Below, one piece after another: positions 29,357 through 38,728 of a DNA stretch of 64,000 bases. Position numbers and translations under genes: made by a program. The DNA comes from Chlorobiaceae bacterium. GTDB taxonomy: Bacteria; Bacteroidota; Chlorobiia; Chlorobiales; Chlorobiaceae. The stretch lies in the NCBI GenBank assembly GCA_013334865.1, contig JAAXWS010000009.1:54830-118829 (forward strand), given 5' to 3'. A model generated the notes under the pieces. The model worked only from the letters and a program-made list of their open reading frames with translations. It made no database searches and was not told the DNA's origin. How positions within the stretch are numbered: position 1 is the first letter of the stretch; each line of letters starts with the position of its first letter.

Positions 29357-29782
29357 TTATTTCGAAATGCTGATCAGGTACTTTGCGGCGTTGGTGAGCT
29401 GCTCGTCGGTCAGCGCGGTGTTGCCGCCTTTGGCGGGCATGGCGTTGAGGCCGTTGATCGTGTTCTTGATCACGCTCTCCTCGCCCTTGGCGATGCGCGG
29501 AGCCCAGGCGGCCTTGTCGCCCGGTTTCGGGGCATTCATCATGCCGGCGTCGTGGCAGGCGTTGCAGCCGCCTTCATAGGTGGCCTTGCCTTCGGCCAGC
29601 TTCGGATCAGCAGGAGCTGCCGCCGGTGCTGCCGCCGGTGCTGCCGCAGGGGCCGCAGCAGGAGCGCCGGCCGGTTTTTCGGCATTTTTCAGCTCTTCGG
29701 CAAGCTTTGCCGGGGGTTTCTCGAGTCCGCAGCCGCCAAGGACGACAAGTCCGACGGTGAGCAGAGGCAGGAATCGTTTCAT
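29357..29782 (-). CDS. Lipid-anchored c-type cytochrome with Ala-Pro linker
   Basis: 141 residues from the ATG at 29782, which has AAGGAG six nt upstream; an ATG two codons earlier would sit directly on the Shine-Dalgarno. N-terminal lipoprotein signal with lipobox VVLGGC (Cys at about residue 14), a linker of tandem Pro-Ala units (about residues 35-55), then a c-555-like domain with heme motif CNACHDAGMMNAPK and axial Met in NAMPAKGG. The design suggests a membrane-tethered heme on a flexible arm, periplasmic, able to exchange electrons with soluble c-555 or the reaction center. The linker is a 12-bp DNA repeat. Confidence 0.85.
   Translation of the reverse strand: MKRFLPLLTVGLVVLGGCGLEKPPAKLAEELKNAEKPAGAPAAAPAAAPAAAPAAAPADPKLAEGKATYEGGCNACHDAGMMNAPKPGDKAAWAPRIAKGEESVIKNTINGLNAMPAKGGNTALTDEQLTNAAKYLISISK
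29610..29669. repeat. 12-bp tandem repeat coding for the Ala-Pro linker
   Basis: Five 12-bp units in phase: GCAGGAGCTGCC, GCCGGTGCTGCC, GCCGGTGCTGCC, GCAGGGGCCGCA, GCAGGAGCGCCG (29610-29669). Units two and three are identical. Each encodes four residues of the A/P-rich linker of the lipid-anchored cytochrome. Unit number is likely to vary between strains. Confidence 0.8.
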
Positions 29783-29898
29783 GGTCATCTCCTTTGTATT
29801 TGGTCTCTCGTTTGCGTGGCGGTGTATTGGAAAATCATATAAACTTAATTTTAACGATAAATCACGTTCTCTCAAAATGGATTTTCAGCTGAGTGCGC

Positions 29899-31314
29899 TC
29901 AGGCCTGCAGCCCATCCAGCTGGCGCTGCAGGTCGTGGCGCGAGAGGCTGTAGAGGTGCGCGTAGAAGAGGTTGAAGAGCATGACGGCCGGCTTGATGCT
30001 CGGTGCCGCCATGCCGCGCATGAAGGCATTGCGCATGTTGAAGACCTTCCGGGTCAGCTCGGAATAGCTTTCGATGAAGTCGGGAAGCGGGATGTTCTTC
30101 GGCCGGTACAGCATCTCCTGGCCGAAGGTGTAGCGGAACGAGGCGAGGTCGTCTGGGTCGAACAGCAGCCGACCCTCCTCCCGGAGCCGCTCGAACACCT
30201 TCGTGCCGGGGTTGGGCCTGAGGAGGTTGATTCCCGGCACGTCGAGCCGGGTTTCGGCGATGAAGTCGAGGATCGCCGCCGGCGTGGAGAGCGTGTCTCC
30301 GTCCAGGCCGTAGATGAAGCTCCCGTAAAGGCTGATGCCGCTCTGCCTGATGGCCTTGATGTTTCCCGCGAGTTCCCCGGTACGGTTCTGGGTTTTCCGG
30401 TGCGCGTCGCGGCTCGACGGTTCGATGCTCTCGATACCCACCAGGAGCGCCTGGCAGCCCGAACGGGCGAAGGCGTCGAGCAGGCGGGGCTGCTGGCCGA
30501 GGGTCGTGGTGGCCTGGCCGAACCACCTGATGCCGAGTGGGGTGAGCCGGTCGAAGAGTTCTAAGGCGAAGGCCGGGTCGGCGTTGATGGAGTCGTCCAC
30601 GAAAAAGAAGATCCGCCGGTCATCCTCCCTGAAGCGGGCCACCTCCCCGACCAGGTCGTCGATGCGCCGCTGGCGGAGCACATGTCCGTTCAGCACGTGG
30701 ACGTTGCAGAAATCGCACCGCCAGGGGCAGCCGCGGCCGGTCTGGACGAGGTTGGTGGTGAAGTAGCGGCTTTTCTTCAGCGAGGCCTTGCCGACCGGCC
30801 GTGGAAGCGAGAGGTCCGGGGGCTGCGCCGCGCGGTACTCCCGTTTCAGGCTGCCTGCCGAAAGGTCTGCGAGAACCTCCTTCCAGAGGTCGTCGGCCTC
30901 GCCGAGCACGAGCGCGTCTGCGTGGGGCCGGCACGACTCGGGAAACATGGTGACATGCGGCCCGCCGAGCACGACGGGAATGCCCCGGGCCCTGATCCTT
31001 CCGGCCAGATCGAACGCCTTGCCGGCCATGCCGGTCTGGACGCTGATGCCGGCAAGGTCCCAGGACCTCTCGAACGGGAAGGGCTCGAACCTGAGGTCGC
31101 AGATGCTCTGCTCGACCCCGGGCACCTCGACCGATGCGAGGATCATGAGCGCCAGCGGAGGGATGGCGAACTGCGTCTTCTTGATGAGGTTGCGTACGGT
31201 CCCGTTGAACCATCGGGCCGGACCGAAGGCGGCCCCTTCGTCGTACAGCGACCGGGCCCCGTCGACGCCGCTGTCGGACGGGAGGAAGACGAGGGCGACC
31301 TTCTTGTCCATCAT
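29899..31314 (-). CDS. B12-binding radical SAM protein of the BchE/BchQ/BchR type
   Basis: 471 residues. The N-terminal half (about 1-180) is a cobalamin-binding fold (PVVLGGPHVTMFPE, ADALVLGEADDLW), followed by a radical SAM domain with the 4Fe-4S motif CPWRCDFC in TGRGCPWRCDFCNV, then a C-terminal extension with KPAVMLFNLFYAHLYSLSRHD. Green sulfur bacteria use such proteins for bacteriochlorophyll (BchE cyclase, BchQ/BchR methylases) and other methylations. Which substrate this one acts on cannot be decided by eye. It is 7 nt downstream of the TPR gene on the same strand. Confidence 0.8.
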   Translation of the reverse strand: MMDKKVALVFLPSDSGVDGARSLYDEGAAFGPARWFNGTVRNLIKKTQFAIPPLALMILASVEVPGVEQSICDLRFEPFPFERSWDLAGISVQTGMAGKAFDLAGRIRARGIPVVLGGPHVTMFPESCRPHADALVLGEADDLWKEVLADLSAGSLKREYRAAQPPDLSLPRPVGKASLKKSRYFTTNLVQTGRGCPWRCDFCNVHVLNGHVLRQRRIDDLVGEVARFREDDRRIFFFVDDSINADPAFALELFDRLTPLGIRWFGQATTTLGQQPRLLDAFARSGCQALLVGIESIEPSSRDAHRKTQNRTGELAGNIKAIRQSGISLYGSFIYGLDGDTLSTPAAILDFIAETRLDVPGINLLRPNPGTKVFERLREEGRLLFDPDDLASFRYTFGQEMLYRPKNIPLPDFIESYSELTRKVFNMRNAFMRGMAAPSIKPAVMLFNLFYAHLYSLSRHDLQRQLDGLQA

Positions 31315-31321
31315 CGCGGGG

Positions 31322-31984
31322 TTACCACTCCTTCTCTTCCTTCGGGATCTGGCGGGGCGCCGCCGGACGGAAATACTTGCGCATCATCTGCCCTTCATCC
31401 TGGCGGGCGTTGCCCAGCACGAGGTTCGACACATCGGAGCTGAGCCCCTGCTGCTGTGGCCGGGTTCCGGGCGAACCTGCGCCTTCGCCGCCGCCGGAGG
31501 CCGGCCGTGGCGGCTCGATGGTGCGGAGTGCCCGGAGCACGATTTCGTAATTTACCCGCGCGTCGGCATGGCCGGGGTCGCCGGTGAGCGCCCGCCGGTA
31601 AAAGGCCAGGGCGTTGCGGAGCCGGGCAGGGTAGTCAGCCGCTTTCGGGTTCGTGAACGCCTGGGACGCGATGATGTTGCCCTGGTTGTAGGCGGCGTTG
31701 ACGCCGATCGGCCCCTTGACCTGCAGGAGGCCGGCATAGATCGTGGACGCCTGCTGGGGTTGCTTCTGGCCCTGATGGATCAGGGCGAGGTCGAACAGGG
31801 CTTCGTTGCGGAAGAAGCCGGCGGGGTGGCGGGCCAGCAGCTCGGCGTACCCCCGGGCGGCACCTGCCGGGTCGCTGTTCCGCTGGCGGTCGTAGGCGTC
31901 CGCAAACATCCGGTACTGCCTCACGGCGGATGGGATGTCGCTGAACGTCAGGAATGCGACGAGTGCGAAAGCCAGTCTGTGCAT
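31322..31984 (-). CDS. TPR protein, BatC/BatE-like
   Basis: 220 residues with a short hydrophobic N-terminus (signal peptide or anchor, LAFALVAFLTFSDIPS) and TPR-like helical repeats (about 35-155: YAELLARHPAGFFRNEALFDLALIHQ, NALAFYRRALTGDPGHADARVNYEIVLRAL). A disordered Gly/Gln/Pro-rich C-terminus follows. BatC/BatE TPR proteins normally stand next to BatA/BatB; here it is separated from them and placed before a radical SAM gene. The role is inferred from the other Bat-type genes in the window. Confidence 0.65.
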   Translation of the reverse strand: MHRLAFALVAFLTFSDIPSAVRQYRMFADAYDRQRNSDPAGAARGYAELLARHPAGFFRNEALFDLALIHQGQKQPQQASTIYAGLLQVKGPIGVNAAYNQGNIIASQAFTNPKAADYPARLRNALAFYRRALTGDPGHADARVNYEIVLRALRTIEPPRPASGGGEGAGSPGTRPQQQGLSSDVSNLVLGNARQDEGQMMRKYFRPAAPRQIPKEEKEW

Positions 31985-32056
31985 GGCGCGGGTGTTTTCT
32001 GGAATATACGCCCGGCGGCCCGGTAATGGAAAACCGGGCCGGGGAAAAGGGAGCGG

Positions 32057-33196
32057 TCAGCCTTCGAGGAATGCCTTCTGGACGGCGGCTACGCCCGCGC
32101 CGACCGAGAACGGCACGCCCATCGACTTCAGGGTGAACTCCAGGCCGCCGATCACCGCAAGCATGTCCAGCTCGTCGTAGTAGCCGAGGTGGGAGATCCT
32201 GAAGATCCTGCCGGCGAACTCGTCCTGGCCGGCTGCGACCGTGATGCCGTTGTCCGTCTTGAGGGTCCTGTTGAACTGTTTCCAGTCGACCCCTTCCGGA
32301 AGCCACACGGGGGTGACGGCGAATGAGGGTGAGCTGCTGAACAGTTTCATGCCGAGCGCCTCGCAACCCTGGCGGCAGGCGGCCGCGAGACGCTCATGCC
32401 GTTTCCAGACGTTTTCGATACCCTCTTCGCGGAGCATCCCGAGGGCTTCGGCAAGGCCGATGATGAGCGTGACGGCAGGGGTGAACGGTGTGTCGTTGCC
32501 GGCGTGCGACTTGAGCGCCTTCTTCAGGCTCAGGTAGAACTGCGGCCCCTCCGCCCTGCCGTCGATGATGTCCTGCGCCCGCTCCGATACCGCAATGAGC
32601 GCCAGGCCGGGAGGCATCATCAGCCCCTTCTGCGACCCGGTGATGCAGATGTCCGCGCCCCACTCGTCGAAATGGAACTCGTGCGCCCCGATGGCCGTGA
32701 TGCCGTCGACGAGGATGAGGGCGTCGGACGCTTCGCGGATGGCCGCGCAGAGCGCCTTGACATCGGTGGAGGTTCCGGTGGAGGTCTCGGAGTGCGTGAT
32801 GCAGACGCCGCGGGCGTCAGGGTGCTCGCTGAGCACTTCGACCAGGCGCTCCGGCTGGATCGCCTCGCCCCACGGGACCATTACCTCGACGCAGTTTCCG
32901 GTGAAGGTGCGGACCAGTTCGCCCCACCGCTCGCCGAACTTGCCGGCGTTGACCGTGACCACCTTGTCCCCTTTGCCGAACAGGCTCGAGATGGCCGATT
33001 CCATGCCTCCGGTGCCTGAGCAGGTCATCACCACGACCGGCTGGGTCGTCCTGAAAAGGTACCGGAGGTCTTCGTGCACTTGCGCGAGTATCTCCATGAA
33101 CTCGGGGTTGCGGTGGTGGATGATCGGGGCGGCCATGCTGAGCATGACGTTTTCCGGGACCGGGGTCGGGCCGGGGGTGAAGAGTCGTTTTTTCAT
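32057..33196 (-). CDS. Class V aminotransferase (serine-pyruvate/alanine-glyoxylate type)
   Basis: 379-residue PLP enzyme. FTPGPTPVPENV at the N-terminus and HHRNPEF are the alanine-glyoxylate/serine-pyruvate aminotransferase signature. The Schiff-base lysine is in ITGSQKGLMMPPG. Substrates could be serine or alanine with glyoxylate or pyruvate; related proteins are often annotated as soluble hydrogenase 42-kDa subunit, which is misleading. It is a single minus-strand gene with a 233-nt upstream gap. Confidence 0.82.
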   Translation of the reverse strand: MKKRLFTPGPTPVPENVMLSMAAPIIHHRNPEFMEILAQVHEDLRYLFRTTQPVVVMTCSGTGGMESAISSLFGKGDKVVTVNAGKFGERWGELVRTFTGNCVEVMVPWGEAIQPERLVEVLSEHPDARGVCITHSETSTGTSTDVKALCAAIREASDALILVDGITAIGAHEFHFDEWGADICITGSQKGLMMPPGLALIAVSERAQDIIDGRAEGPQFYLSLKKALKSHAGNDTPFTPAVTLIIGLAEALGMLREEGIENVWKRHERLAAACRQGCEALGMKLFSSSPSFAVTPVWLPEGVDWKQFNRTLKTDNGITVAAGQDEFAGRIFRISHLGYYDELDMLAVIGGLEFTLKSMGVPFSVGAGVAAVQKAFLEG

Positions 33197-33429
33197 GGAT
33201 ACGGCTTGTTTTACTGGCGCCTCGCCGGACGAGACGTTACCAAATCAACACGGATTCCCTGTGACGCTGGGCTCCGGCGTCGACAGAGGAATAATATAAG
33301 CATTTGCAATATGGCGGAAAGGGGTATCAGGAGCAGGCTCAGTCGTTTTTTTGCCTGATCCGTGACGATATCCCGAGAACGCAGTCCCATATGCAGGGGG
33401 GCTTCAGCCGGGGGTGGGTGGAACTGCTG

Positions 33430-33768
33430 TCAGGCTTTCCTGACGAACTCCGACTTTAGCTGCATCGCGCCTATCCCGTCGATTTTGCAGTCGATGTCGT
33501 GGTCACCGTCGACGAGGCGGATGTTTTTCACCTTGGTGCCGCCCTTGACCACCGACGACGAGCCCCTCACCTTGAGGTCCTTGATCACCGTCACGGTATC
33601 TCCATCCTGCAGGATATTGCCGTTCGCATCCTTCCACAACCGGGTATCTTCCTGGGCGGAGGCCTCCGATCTGCTCCATTCGTGGGCGCATTCAGGGCAG
33701 GTCAGGAGGGTTCCGACCTCATAGGTGTATTCGGAGTTGCACTTCGGGCAGTTCGGAAAGGTGCTCAT
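33430..33768 (-). CDS. PhnA/YjdM family zinc-ribbon protein
   Basis: 112 residues: an N-terminal zinc ribbon with [21 protein letters not shown] (two CxxC pairs) and a C-terminal PhnA domain ([37 protein letters not shown]). Despite the name, the family is not a proven phosphonate enzyme; its role is unknown. Length is normal. It lies 86 nt downstream of carA. Confidence 0.9.
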   Translation of the reverse strand: MSTFPNCPKCNSEYTYEVGTLLTCPECAHEWSRSEASAQEDTRLWKDANGNILQDGDTVTVIKDLKVRGSSSVVKGGTKVKNIRLVDGDHDIDCKIDGIGAMQLKSEFVRKA

Positions 33769-33854
33769 GATGTCCGGGTTGGGAGTGGTTGGTGCGTGAC
33801 GGTCGGGGTTGAAATGCGGAGCGGCGGGATTTTGGCCGCCGCTCCCTGGTCTGG

Positions 33855-34964
33855 TCAGTTTTTTGCTTCTGCCATGAGGTCGGTGAACTCCCTGAACAGG
33901 TAGTGCGAGTCATGGGGCCCGGGAGCCGCCTCCGGATGGTACTGCACCGAGAAGCAGGGAAGGCTCCGGTGGCGGACGCCTTCGACCGTCTGGTCGTACA
34001 GGTTGCGGTGGGTGAGCTCGAGCGTGTCGGGCAGGGAGCACTCGTCGACCGCGAAACCGTGGTTCTGCGAGGTGATCTCGATCCTGCTGTTCACGAGGTT
34101 CTTGACCGGGTGGTTCGCGCCGTGGTGGCCGAACTTGAGCTTGTAGGTCTTTGCGCCGAAGGCCAGCGACAGCAGCTGGTGGCCGAGGCAGATGCCGAAG
34201 ATCGGCAGGCGCCGGGTGGTGCGGCTGTAGTCGGCGAGCTCCCTGATGGCTTCGACCGCATAGGTCACGGCGAAGGGGTCGCCGGGGCCGTTCGAGAGGA
34301 AGACGCCGTCCGGGTTCATGGCGATCACCTCGCTTGCCGGGGTGTTGGCGCCGACGACGGTCACCTTGCAGCCCTCAACCTGGAGCTGTCGGACGATGTT
34401 GGTCTTGATGCCGTAGTCGAAGGCGACCACATGGTACTTCGCATCCGGGGTATCGCAGACGTAGGTCGAGCCGGTGGTGACCCTGCTGACCAGGTCGAGG
34501 CCGGTCATCTCGGGGATCCCCGCCGCCTGGCGCCTGAGCGCATCCTCGTCGGCGCAGGCGGTCGAGATGACGCCGCGCATGGCGCCCTTCTGCCGGATCT
34601 CGCGGACGAGCTTGCGGGTGTCGATGCCGGCGAGGCCCATGACGCCGGCCGACTTGAGCGTCTCGTCGAGGCTCCGGGTCGATTCGAAGTTGCTGTAGAC
34701 GTTCGAGGCCTCGCGCACGATCAGGGCCGACGCCCAGATCTTCGAGGATTCGTCGTCGTTCGGCGTGATGCCGTAGTTCCCGATGAGCGGGTAGGTCATG
34801 ACCACCATCTGGCCGGTGTAGGAGGGGTCGGTGAGGATCTCCTGGTATCCGGTCAGCGAGGTGTTGAAGACGACTTCACCGGCCGCTTCACCGGCGTGGC
34901 CGAATGCGGTGCCGCGATAGATCGAGCCGTTTTCGAGAACCAGTACTGCTGGTATTTCCTGCAT
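33855..34964 (-). CDS. carA: Carbamoyl-phosphate synthase small subunit CarA
   Basis: Glutaminase subunit that delivers ammonia to CarB for arginine and pyrimidine synthesis. 369 residues: N-terminal CarA domain ([32 protein letters not shown]) and a class I glutamine amidotransferase domain with nucleophile Cys in [16 protein letters not shown] and the His-Glu pair in [14 protein letters not shown]. The large subunit is not in the window. It starts 9 nt after the yajC stop, so is probably cotranscribed with yajC. Confidence 0.95.
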   Translation of the reverse strand: MQEIPAVLVLENGSIYRGTAFGHAGEAAGEVVFNTSLTGYQEILTDPSYTGQMVVMTYPLIGNYGITPNDDESSKIWASALIVREASNVYSNFESTRSLDETLKSAGVMGLAGIDTRKLVREIRQKGAMRGVISTACADEDALRRQAAGIPEMTGLDLVSRVTTGSTYVCDTPDAKYHVVAFDYGIKTNIVRQLQVEGCKVTVVGANTPASEVIAMNPDGVFLSNGPGDPFAVTYAVEAIRELADYSRTTRRLPIFGICLGHQLLSLAFGAKTYKLKFGHHGANHPVKNLVNSRIEITSQNHGFAVDECSLPDTLELTHRNLYDQTVEGVRHRSLPCFSVQYHPEAAPGPHDSHYLFREFTDLMAEAKN

Positions 34965-34973
34965 CGCTGCCTG

Positions 34974-35327
34974 TCACTCCTTTTCGGCGAGCTTGTCGCC
35001 GGTTTCCTGTTTTTCGATGTTGGCGATCGCCGAACGTTCGAACTTGATCTTCACGTTGTCGGCAACCTGCACAAGAACCGTTTTCTTCTCGGTTTCAATG
35101 CCGGCGACGGTGCCGTGCATGCCGCCGATGGTGACGACCCGGTCGCCGCGCTTGATGTTGTCGAGCAGCTTCTCGCGGTCCTTCTGCTTCTTCTGCTGCG
35201 GGCGGATCATGAAGAAGTAGAAGACGACGAAGATCAGGACGAGCGGGACGATCTGGACGAAGGGGTTGGGTGTCTGGCCTCCGGTCGGCGGGGCGAAGAG
35301 CATCAGGGCAAGGATGGAGTCGTGCAT
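34974..35327 (-). CDS. yajC: YajC family protein translocase accessory subunit
   Basis: 117 residues: a single membrane helix (FVQIVPLVLIFVVFYFFMI) followed by RPQQKKQKDREKLLDNIKRGDRVVTIGGMHGTVAGI, the YajC signature. It assists SecDF-YidC at the inner membrane. SecD/SecF are not in the window. It is followed by carA after 9 nt; a promoter-like element lies upstream. Confidence 0.93.
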   Translation of the reverse strand: MHDSILALMLFAPPTGGQTPNPFVQIVPLVLIFVVFYFFMIRPQQKKQKDREKLLDNIKRGDRVVTIGGMHGTVAGIETEKKTVLVQVADNVKIKFERSAIANIEKQETGDKLAEKE

Positions 35328-35411
35328 GGGCGTGTCTTGCTGTTGGTAATCGGTAGCTTGAGCCGTGCCCGGCGGTGCGTGCCGGACGTTGCGCTCTTTT
35401 TTCTGGTCCGA

Positions 35412-35439
35412 AAGATAATCTATTTCTCCACTATTTCAA
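35412..35439 (-). promoter_or_regulatory. Predicted promoter for yajC-carA
   Basis: On the minus strand, TTGAAA (plus 35434-35439) and TATCTT (plus 35412-35417) with a 16-nt spacer, in an A/T-rich patch about 85 nt before the yajC ATG. The -35 box overlaps the last codons of tsaD. Not tested. Confidence 0.4.
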
Positions 35440-36491
35440 TGCGCGGCTCTTCCCACCGGTATGAAACGGGCGAAGGGGGCGGCGTCGTAGGCGTTCTCGC
35501 CCGCCTTGCCCCGCGAGATCATCAGGTCGGCCATGGTGGCGATCATGGCCGCGTTGTCGGTCGAGTAGGCGGCGTCCGGGATGAACAGTTCCAGGCCCTC
35601 CTTCCGGCACGCCTCGCCCATGGCCGCGCGCAGCCCGGTGTTGGCGCTGACGCCCCCCGCCACCGAAACCGCGCCTGCCCGGTACTGACGTGCGGCAGCG
35701 ATGGCCTTTTCGACCAGCACGCTGACGATGGCGTCCTGGATCGAGGCTGCGATATCCGGGATGTGGCGTTCGATGTACTCCCGGTCGTGCCGGTCGATCC
35801 AGGTCCGCACCGAGGTTTTCAGGCCCGAGAAGCTGAAGTCGAAGTTGCCGTGGTAGTTCCGGCTGGTCCGGGAGCTTGAGGTCAGGGCCCTCGGGAAGCG
35901 GTGGAAGGCCGGGTCCCCCTGTCTGGCGAGGCGGTCGATCACCGGTCCGGCCGGGTAGCCGAGCCCGAGCATCTTGCCGGTCTTGTCGAAGGCCTCGCCT
36001 GCCGCGTCGTCGATGCTCCTGCCGACCACCTCGTACGAGAGGTCCTGGTGCACGACCGACAGCAGGGTGTGTCCGCCGGAGACCGTGAGGGAGATGAAAT
36101 CCCCATCCGGGGCACGCGCCGCCGCTCCGTCGCCGATGAAGGGCGAGAAGATGTGCGCCTCGACGTGGTTGACCGGCACGAACGGCTTGCCGAGTGCCCA
36201 GGCGAGCCCTTCGCCGAAGCAGAGTCCCACCATGACCGCCCCGATCAGGCCGGGGCCGGCCGTGGCTGCTATGACATCAAGCCCGTTTTTTGTTATATTT
36301 GCTTCCTTCAGGGCGGCGTCGACGATCGAGACGATCAGCCGTTCGTGCTCCCTGGAGGCCAGTTCCGGAACGACCCCACCGAAATCCCCGTGGCAGCGTT
36401 GTGAACTGACGACGTTGGAGCGGACAGCCCCGTTCACGAGGACCGCCGCCGACGTTTCGTCGCAGCTGGTTTCTATGCCGAGAATGTTCAT
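35436..36491 (-). CDS. tsaD: tRNA N6-adenosine threonylcarbamoyltransferase TsaD
   Basis: Catalyses t6A formation at tRNA position 37. 351 residues from the ATG at 36491 ([16 protein letters not shown]), the universal TsaD start; the frame is open six codons further. Conserved: [13 protein letters not shown], metal-binding [21 protein letters not shown], and the [13 protein letters not shown] and DNAAMIA motifs. The start codon is only 24 nt from the start of a divergent small gene (36516). Confidence 0.95.
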   Translation of the reverse strand: MNILGIETSCDETSAAVLVNGAVRSNVVSSQRCHGDFGGVVPELASREHERLIVSIVDAALKEANITKNGLDVIAATAGPGLIGAVMVGLCFGEGLAWALGKPFVPVNHVEAHIFSPFIGDGAAARAPDGDFISLTVSGGHTLLSVVHQDLSYEVVGRSIDDAAGEAFDKTGKMLGLGYPAGPVIDRLARQGDPAFHRFPRALTSSSRTSRNYHGNFDFSFSGLKTSVRTWIDRHDREYIERHIPDIAASIQDAIVSVLVEKAIAAARQYRAGAVSVAGGVSANTGLRAAMGEACRKEGLELFIPDAAYSTDNAAMIATMADLMISRGKAGENAYDAAPFARFIPVGRAAH

Positions 36492-36515
36492 GGTACAATA
36501 GGACGTCAAAGAGTT

Positions 36516-36743
36516 ATGGCCAAAGCTAAGAAACAGGAGAAGAATAGCAAACCGGGCCCCAGGATCAGCCTCCTGAACGCGCTGCTCGTCCTGGTCGGGG
36601 CGGATCTCGTGCTGCTCTTCGCGCCGGGCCTCGGTATCCTGAACAGCGTGTTCTACATCGGCGACCTGGTCGCCTGGCCGGCCCTCATAGCAGGCATCGC
36701 CCTGCTGGTGGCGGGCTTCAGGGGGCTCTACCGCAAGGAGTGA
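36516..36743 (+). CDS. Small two-helix membrane protein
   Basis: 75 residues: a Lys-rich cytosolic N-terminus ([14 protein letters not shown]) and two hydrophobic segments ([21 protein letters not shown] and [21 protein letters not shown]). No family recognised. AAAGAG lies 4 nt before the ATG. It is divergent from tsaD and 54 nt before moxR, so it may be the first gene of the moxR-Bat operon. Confidence 0.65.
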   Translation: MAKAKKQEKNSKPGPRISLLNALLVLVGADLVLLFAPGLGILNSVFYIGDLVAWPALIAGIALLVAGFRGLYRKE

Positions 36744-36797
36744 ACGGCGGAATGCTTTTATTTCAAGGTGTCCTAACGATCCGGGAGGAACAGTATC

Positions 36798-37796
36798 ATG
36801 AAGCAGGAGACTGAACTTGAGGCCCTAGGCCGGGAGATCGCACAGGAGTCGGTTTTCCTCGACACGGCCCGTGAAGCGCTCTCGTCGCGCATCATCGGCC
36901 AGAAAGGGGTCATCGACCGGGTGCTCATCGCCCTGCTCGCCAACGGCCACCTGCTGCTCGAAGGCGTGCCCGGCCTTGCCAAGACCCTGATCGTACGGAC
37001 CTTCGCCTCGGCCATGGACCTCTCGTTCCGCCGCATCCAGTTCACCCCCGACATGCTTCCCGCCGACCTGATCGGCACCATGATCTACAACCCCAAGGAG
37101 ATGGAGTTCCATCCCCGCAAGGGCCCGGTCTTCGCCAACGTGATCCTCGCCGACGAGATCAACCGGTCGCCGGCAAAGGTGCAGTCGGCGCTTCTCGAGG
37201 CCATGCAGGAGAAGCAGGTTACCATCGGGGATGCGACCTACCCGCTCAGCGAACCGTTCATGGTGCTGGCGACCCAGAACCCGGTCGAGCACGAAGGGAC
37301 CTACATGCTGCCCGAGGCGCAGCTCGACCGCTTCATGATGAAGGTCATGGTGGAGTACCCCTCCTACGACGAGGAGATCGAGATCATGCAGCGCGCTTCG
37401 GCCTCCGCGGTCGAGGACGAGCTTCCGCCGGTGGTCCGGCCGGAGCAGATCTTCCGCGCCAGGAGGCTGGTCGACCGCATCTACGTGGACCAGCGCGTGC
37501 AGCGCTACATCGTCGACCTGGTGATGGCGACGCGCTATCCCGACCGCAACGGGCTCGAGACCCTCGCGCCGATGATCGAGTACGGCGCTTCGCCGCGGGC
37601 ATCGATCTTCATGCTGCTCGCTTCGAAGGCCCACGCTTTCCTGCAGGCGCGCCCCTATGCCACGCCGGAGGACGTGAAGAGCATCGCCTACGACGTGCTG
37701 CGCCACCGCATCAGGCCGAGCTACGAGGCCGAAGCCGAAAACCTGAAGGCCGAGGATTTCATCAGGAACATCCTTGAACATGTCCAGGTGCCGTGA
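36798..37796 (+). CDS. MoxR-family AAA+ ATPase
   Basis: 332 residues. Walker A variant [12 protein letters not shown], Walker B and flanking [29 protein letters not shown], sensor 1 [25 protein letters not shown], and the C-terminal lid. MoxR ATPases are thought to assist maturation of VWA-domain protein complexes; here DUF58 and two VWA genes follow. The stop overlaps the DUF58 start (TGATG). Confidence 0.93.
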   Translation: MKQETELEALGREIAQESVFLDTAREALSSRIIGQKGVIDRVLIALLANGHLLLEGVPGLAKTLIVRTFASAMDLSFRRIQFTPDMLPADLIGTMIYNPKEMEFHPRKGPVFANVILADEINRSPAKVQSALLEAMQEKQVTIGDATYPLSEPFMVLATQNPVEHEGTYMLPEAQLDRFMMKVMVEYPSYDEEIEIMQRASASAVEDELPPVVRPEQIFRARRLVDRIYVDQRVQRYIVDLVMATRYPDRNGLETLAPMIEYGASPRASIFMLLASKAHAFLQARPYATPEDVKSIAYDVLRHRIRPSYEAEAENLKAEDFIRNILEHVQVP

Positions 37797-38728
37797 TGGC
37801 GCAGCGCGAGCGATCCATCCACGGGGAGCTGCGTCCGGGAGCGCCTCCCGGACGTGAGCCGAACGAGCTGACCCGGAAGATCCGCAAGCTCGAAATCCGT
37901 TCGCGCCGGCTCGTCAACGAGCTCTTCAGTGGCGAGTACCACTCCTCGTTCAAGGGGCGCGGCATCGAGTTCAGCCACGTCAGGGAGTACCAGTACGGGG
38001 ACGATGTGCGCGCCGTGGACTGGAACACCTCCGCGCACAAGAACGACCTCTACGTCAAGCAGTTCACCGAGGAGCGCGAGCGCACCCTGCTGCTGCTGCT
38101 CGACGGGTCGGGCTCCATGCTCTTCGGCAGCGGCACCCGGCTCAAGAAGGACCTCGCCGCCGAGGTCTCGGCCATCCTCGCCTTCAGCGCCGTCCAGAAC
38201 AACGACAAGGTCGGCCTGCTGATCTTCACCGACCGGGTCGAAACCTACATCCCGCCGCGCAAGGGCCGCGCCCACGCGCTTGCCATCCTGAGGGCCATCT
38301 ACTCCGTCGACCACACGGGGCGCAAGACCGACATCGACGCCGCCCTCGGCTTCATCCGCCGCACCCAGAAGCGCAAGGCGATCATCTTCCTCATGAGCGA
38401 TCTCATCGGCTCCGGGTACGATAAGGGGATGAAGCTGCTCAACGCCAGGCATGACTTCGTGGTGGTCCATCTCGGGGACCGGCTCGACATGGAGCTGCCC
38501 CGCTCCTGCCTGCTCGACCTCGTCGACCCGGAGAGCGGTGAGCGGCTGACGATCGACGCGCGGAGCCTCGTGATGCTCTCCCGCTACTCGTCGGCTGCCC
38601 GGCGTGACCGGGAGGATCTCCGCAAGCAGCTCCGGCGCATGAAGGTCGATACCGTTTTCCTCGAGACCGACCGCTCGATTATCGGCGGCCTGAACGCTTT
38701 CTTCAGGAACCGTGAACGCAAGGTGTAA
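37796..38728 (+). CDS. DUF58 domain protein of the MoxR/Bat operon
   Basis: 310 residues with the DUF58 signature GRGIEFSHVREYQYGDDVRAVDWNTSA and a degenerate VWA-like fold (LLLLLDGSGSMLFGSG keeps the DxSxS pattern). Probably cytosolic and partnering MoxR. It starts within the moxR stop and overlaps the next gene by 17 nt, so the operon is tightly coupled. Confidence 0.9.
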   Translation: MAQRERSIHGELRPGAPPGREPNELTRKIRKLEIRSRRLVNELFSGEYHSSFKGRGIEFSHVREYQYGDDVRAVDWNTSAHKNDLYVKQFTEERERTLLLLLDGSGSMLFGSGTRLKKDLAAEVSAILAFSAVQNNDKVGLLIFTDRVETYIPPRKGRAHALAILRAIYSVDHTGRKTDIDAALGFIRRTQKRKAIIFLMSDLIGSGYDKGMKLLNARHDFVVVHLGDRLDMELPRSCLLDLVDPESGERLTIDARSLVMLSRYSSAARRDREDLRKQLRRMKVDTVFLETDRSIIGGLNAFFRNRERKV

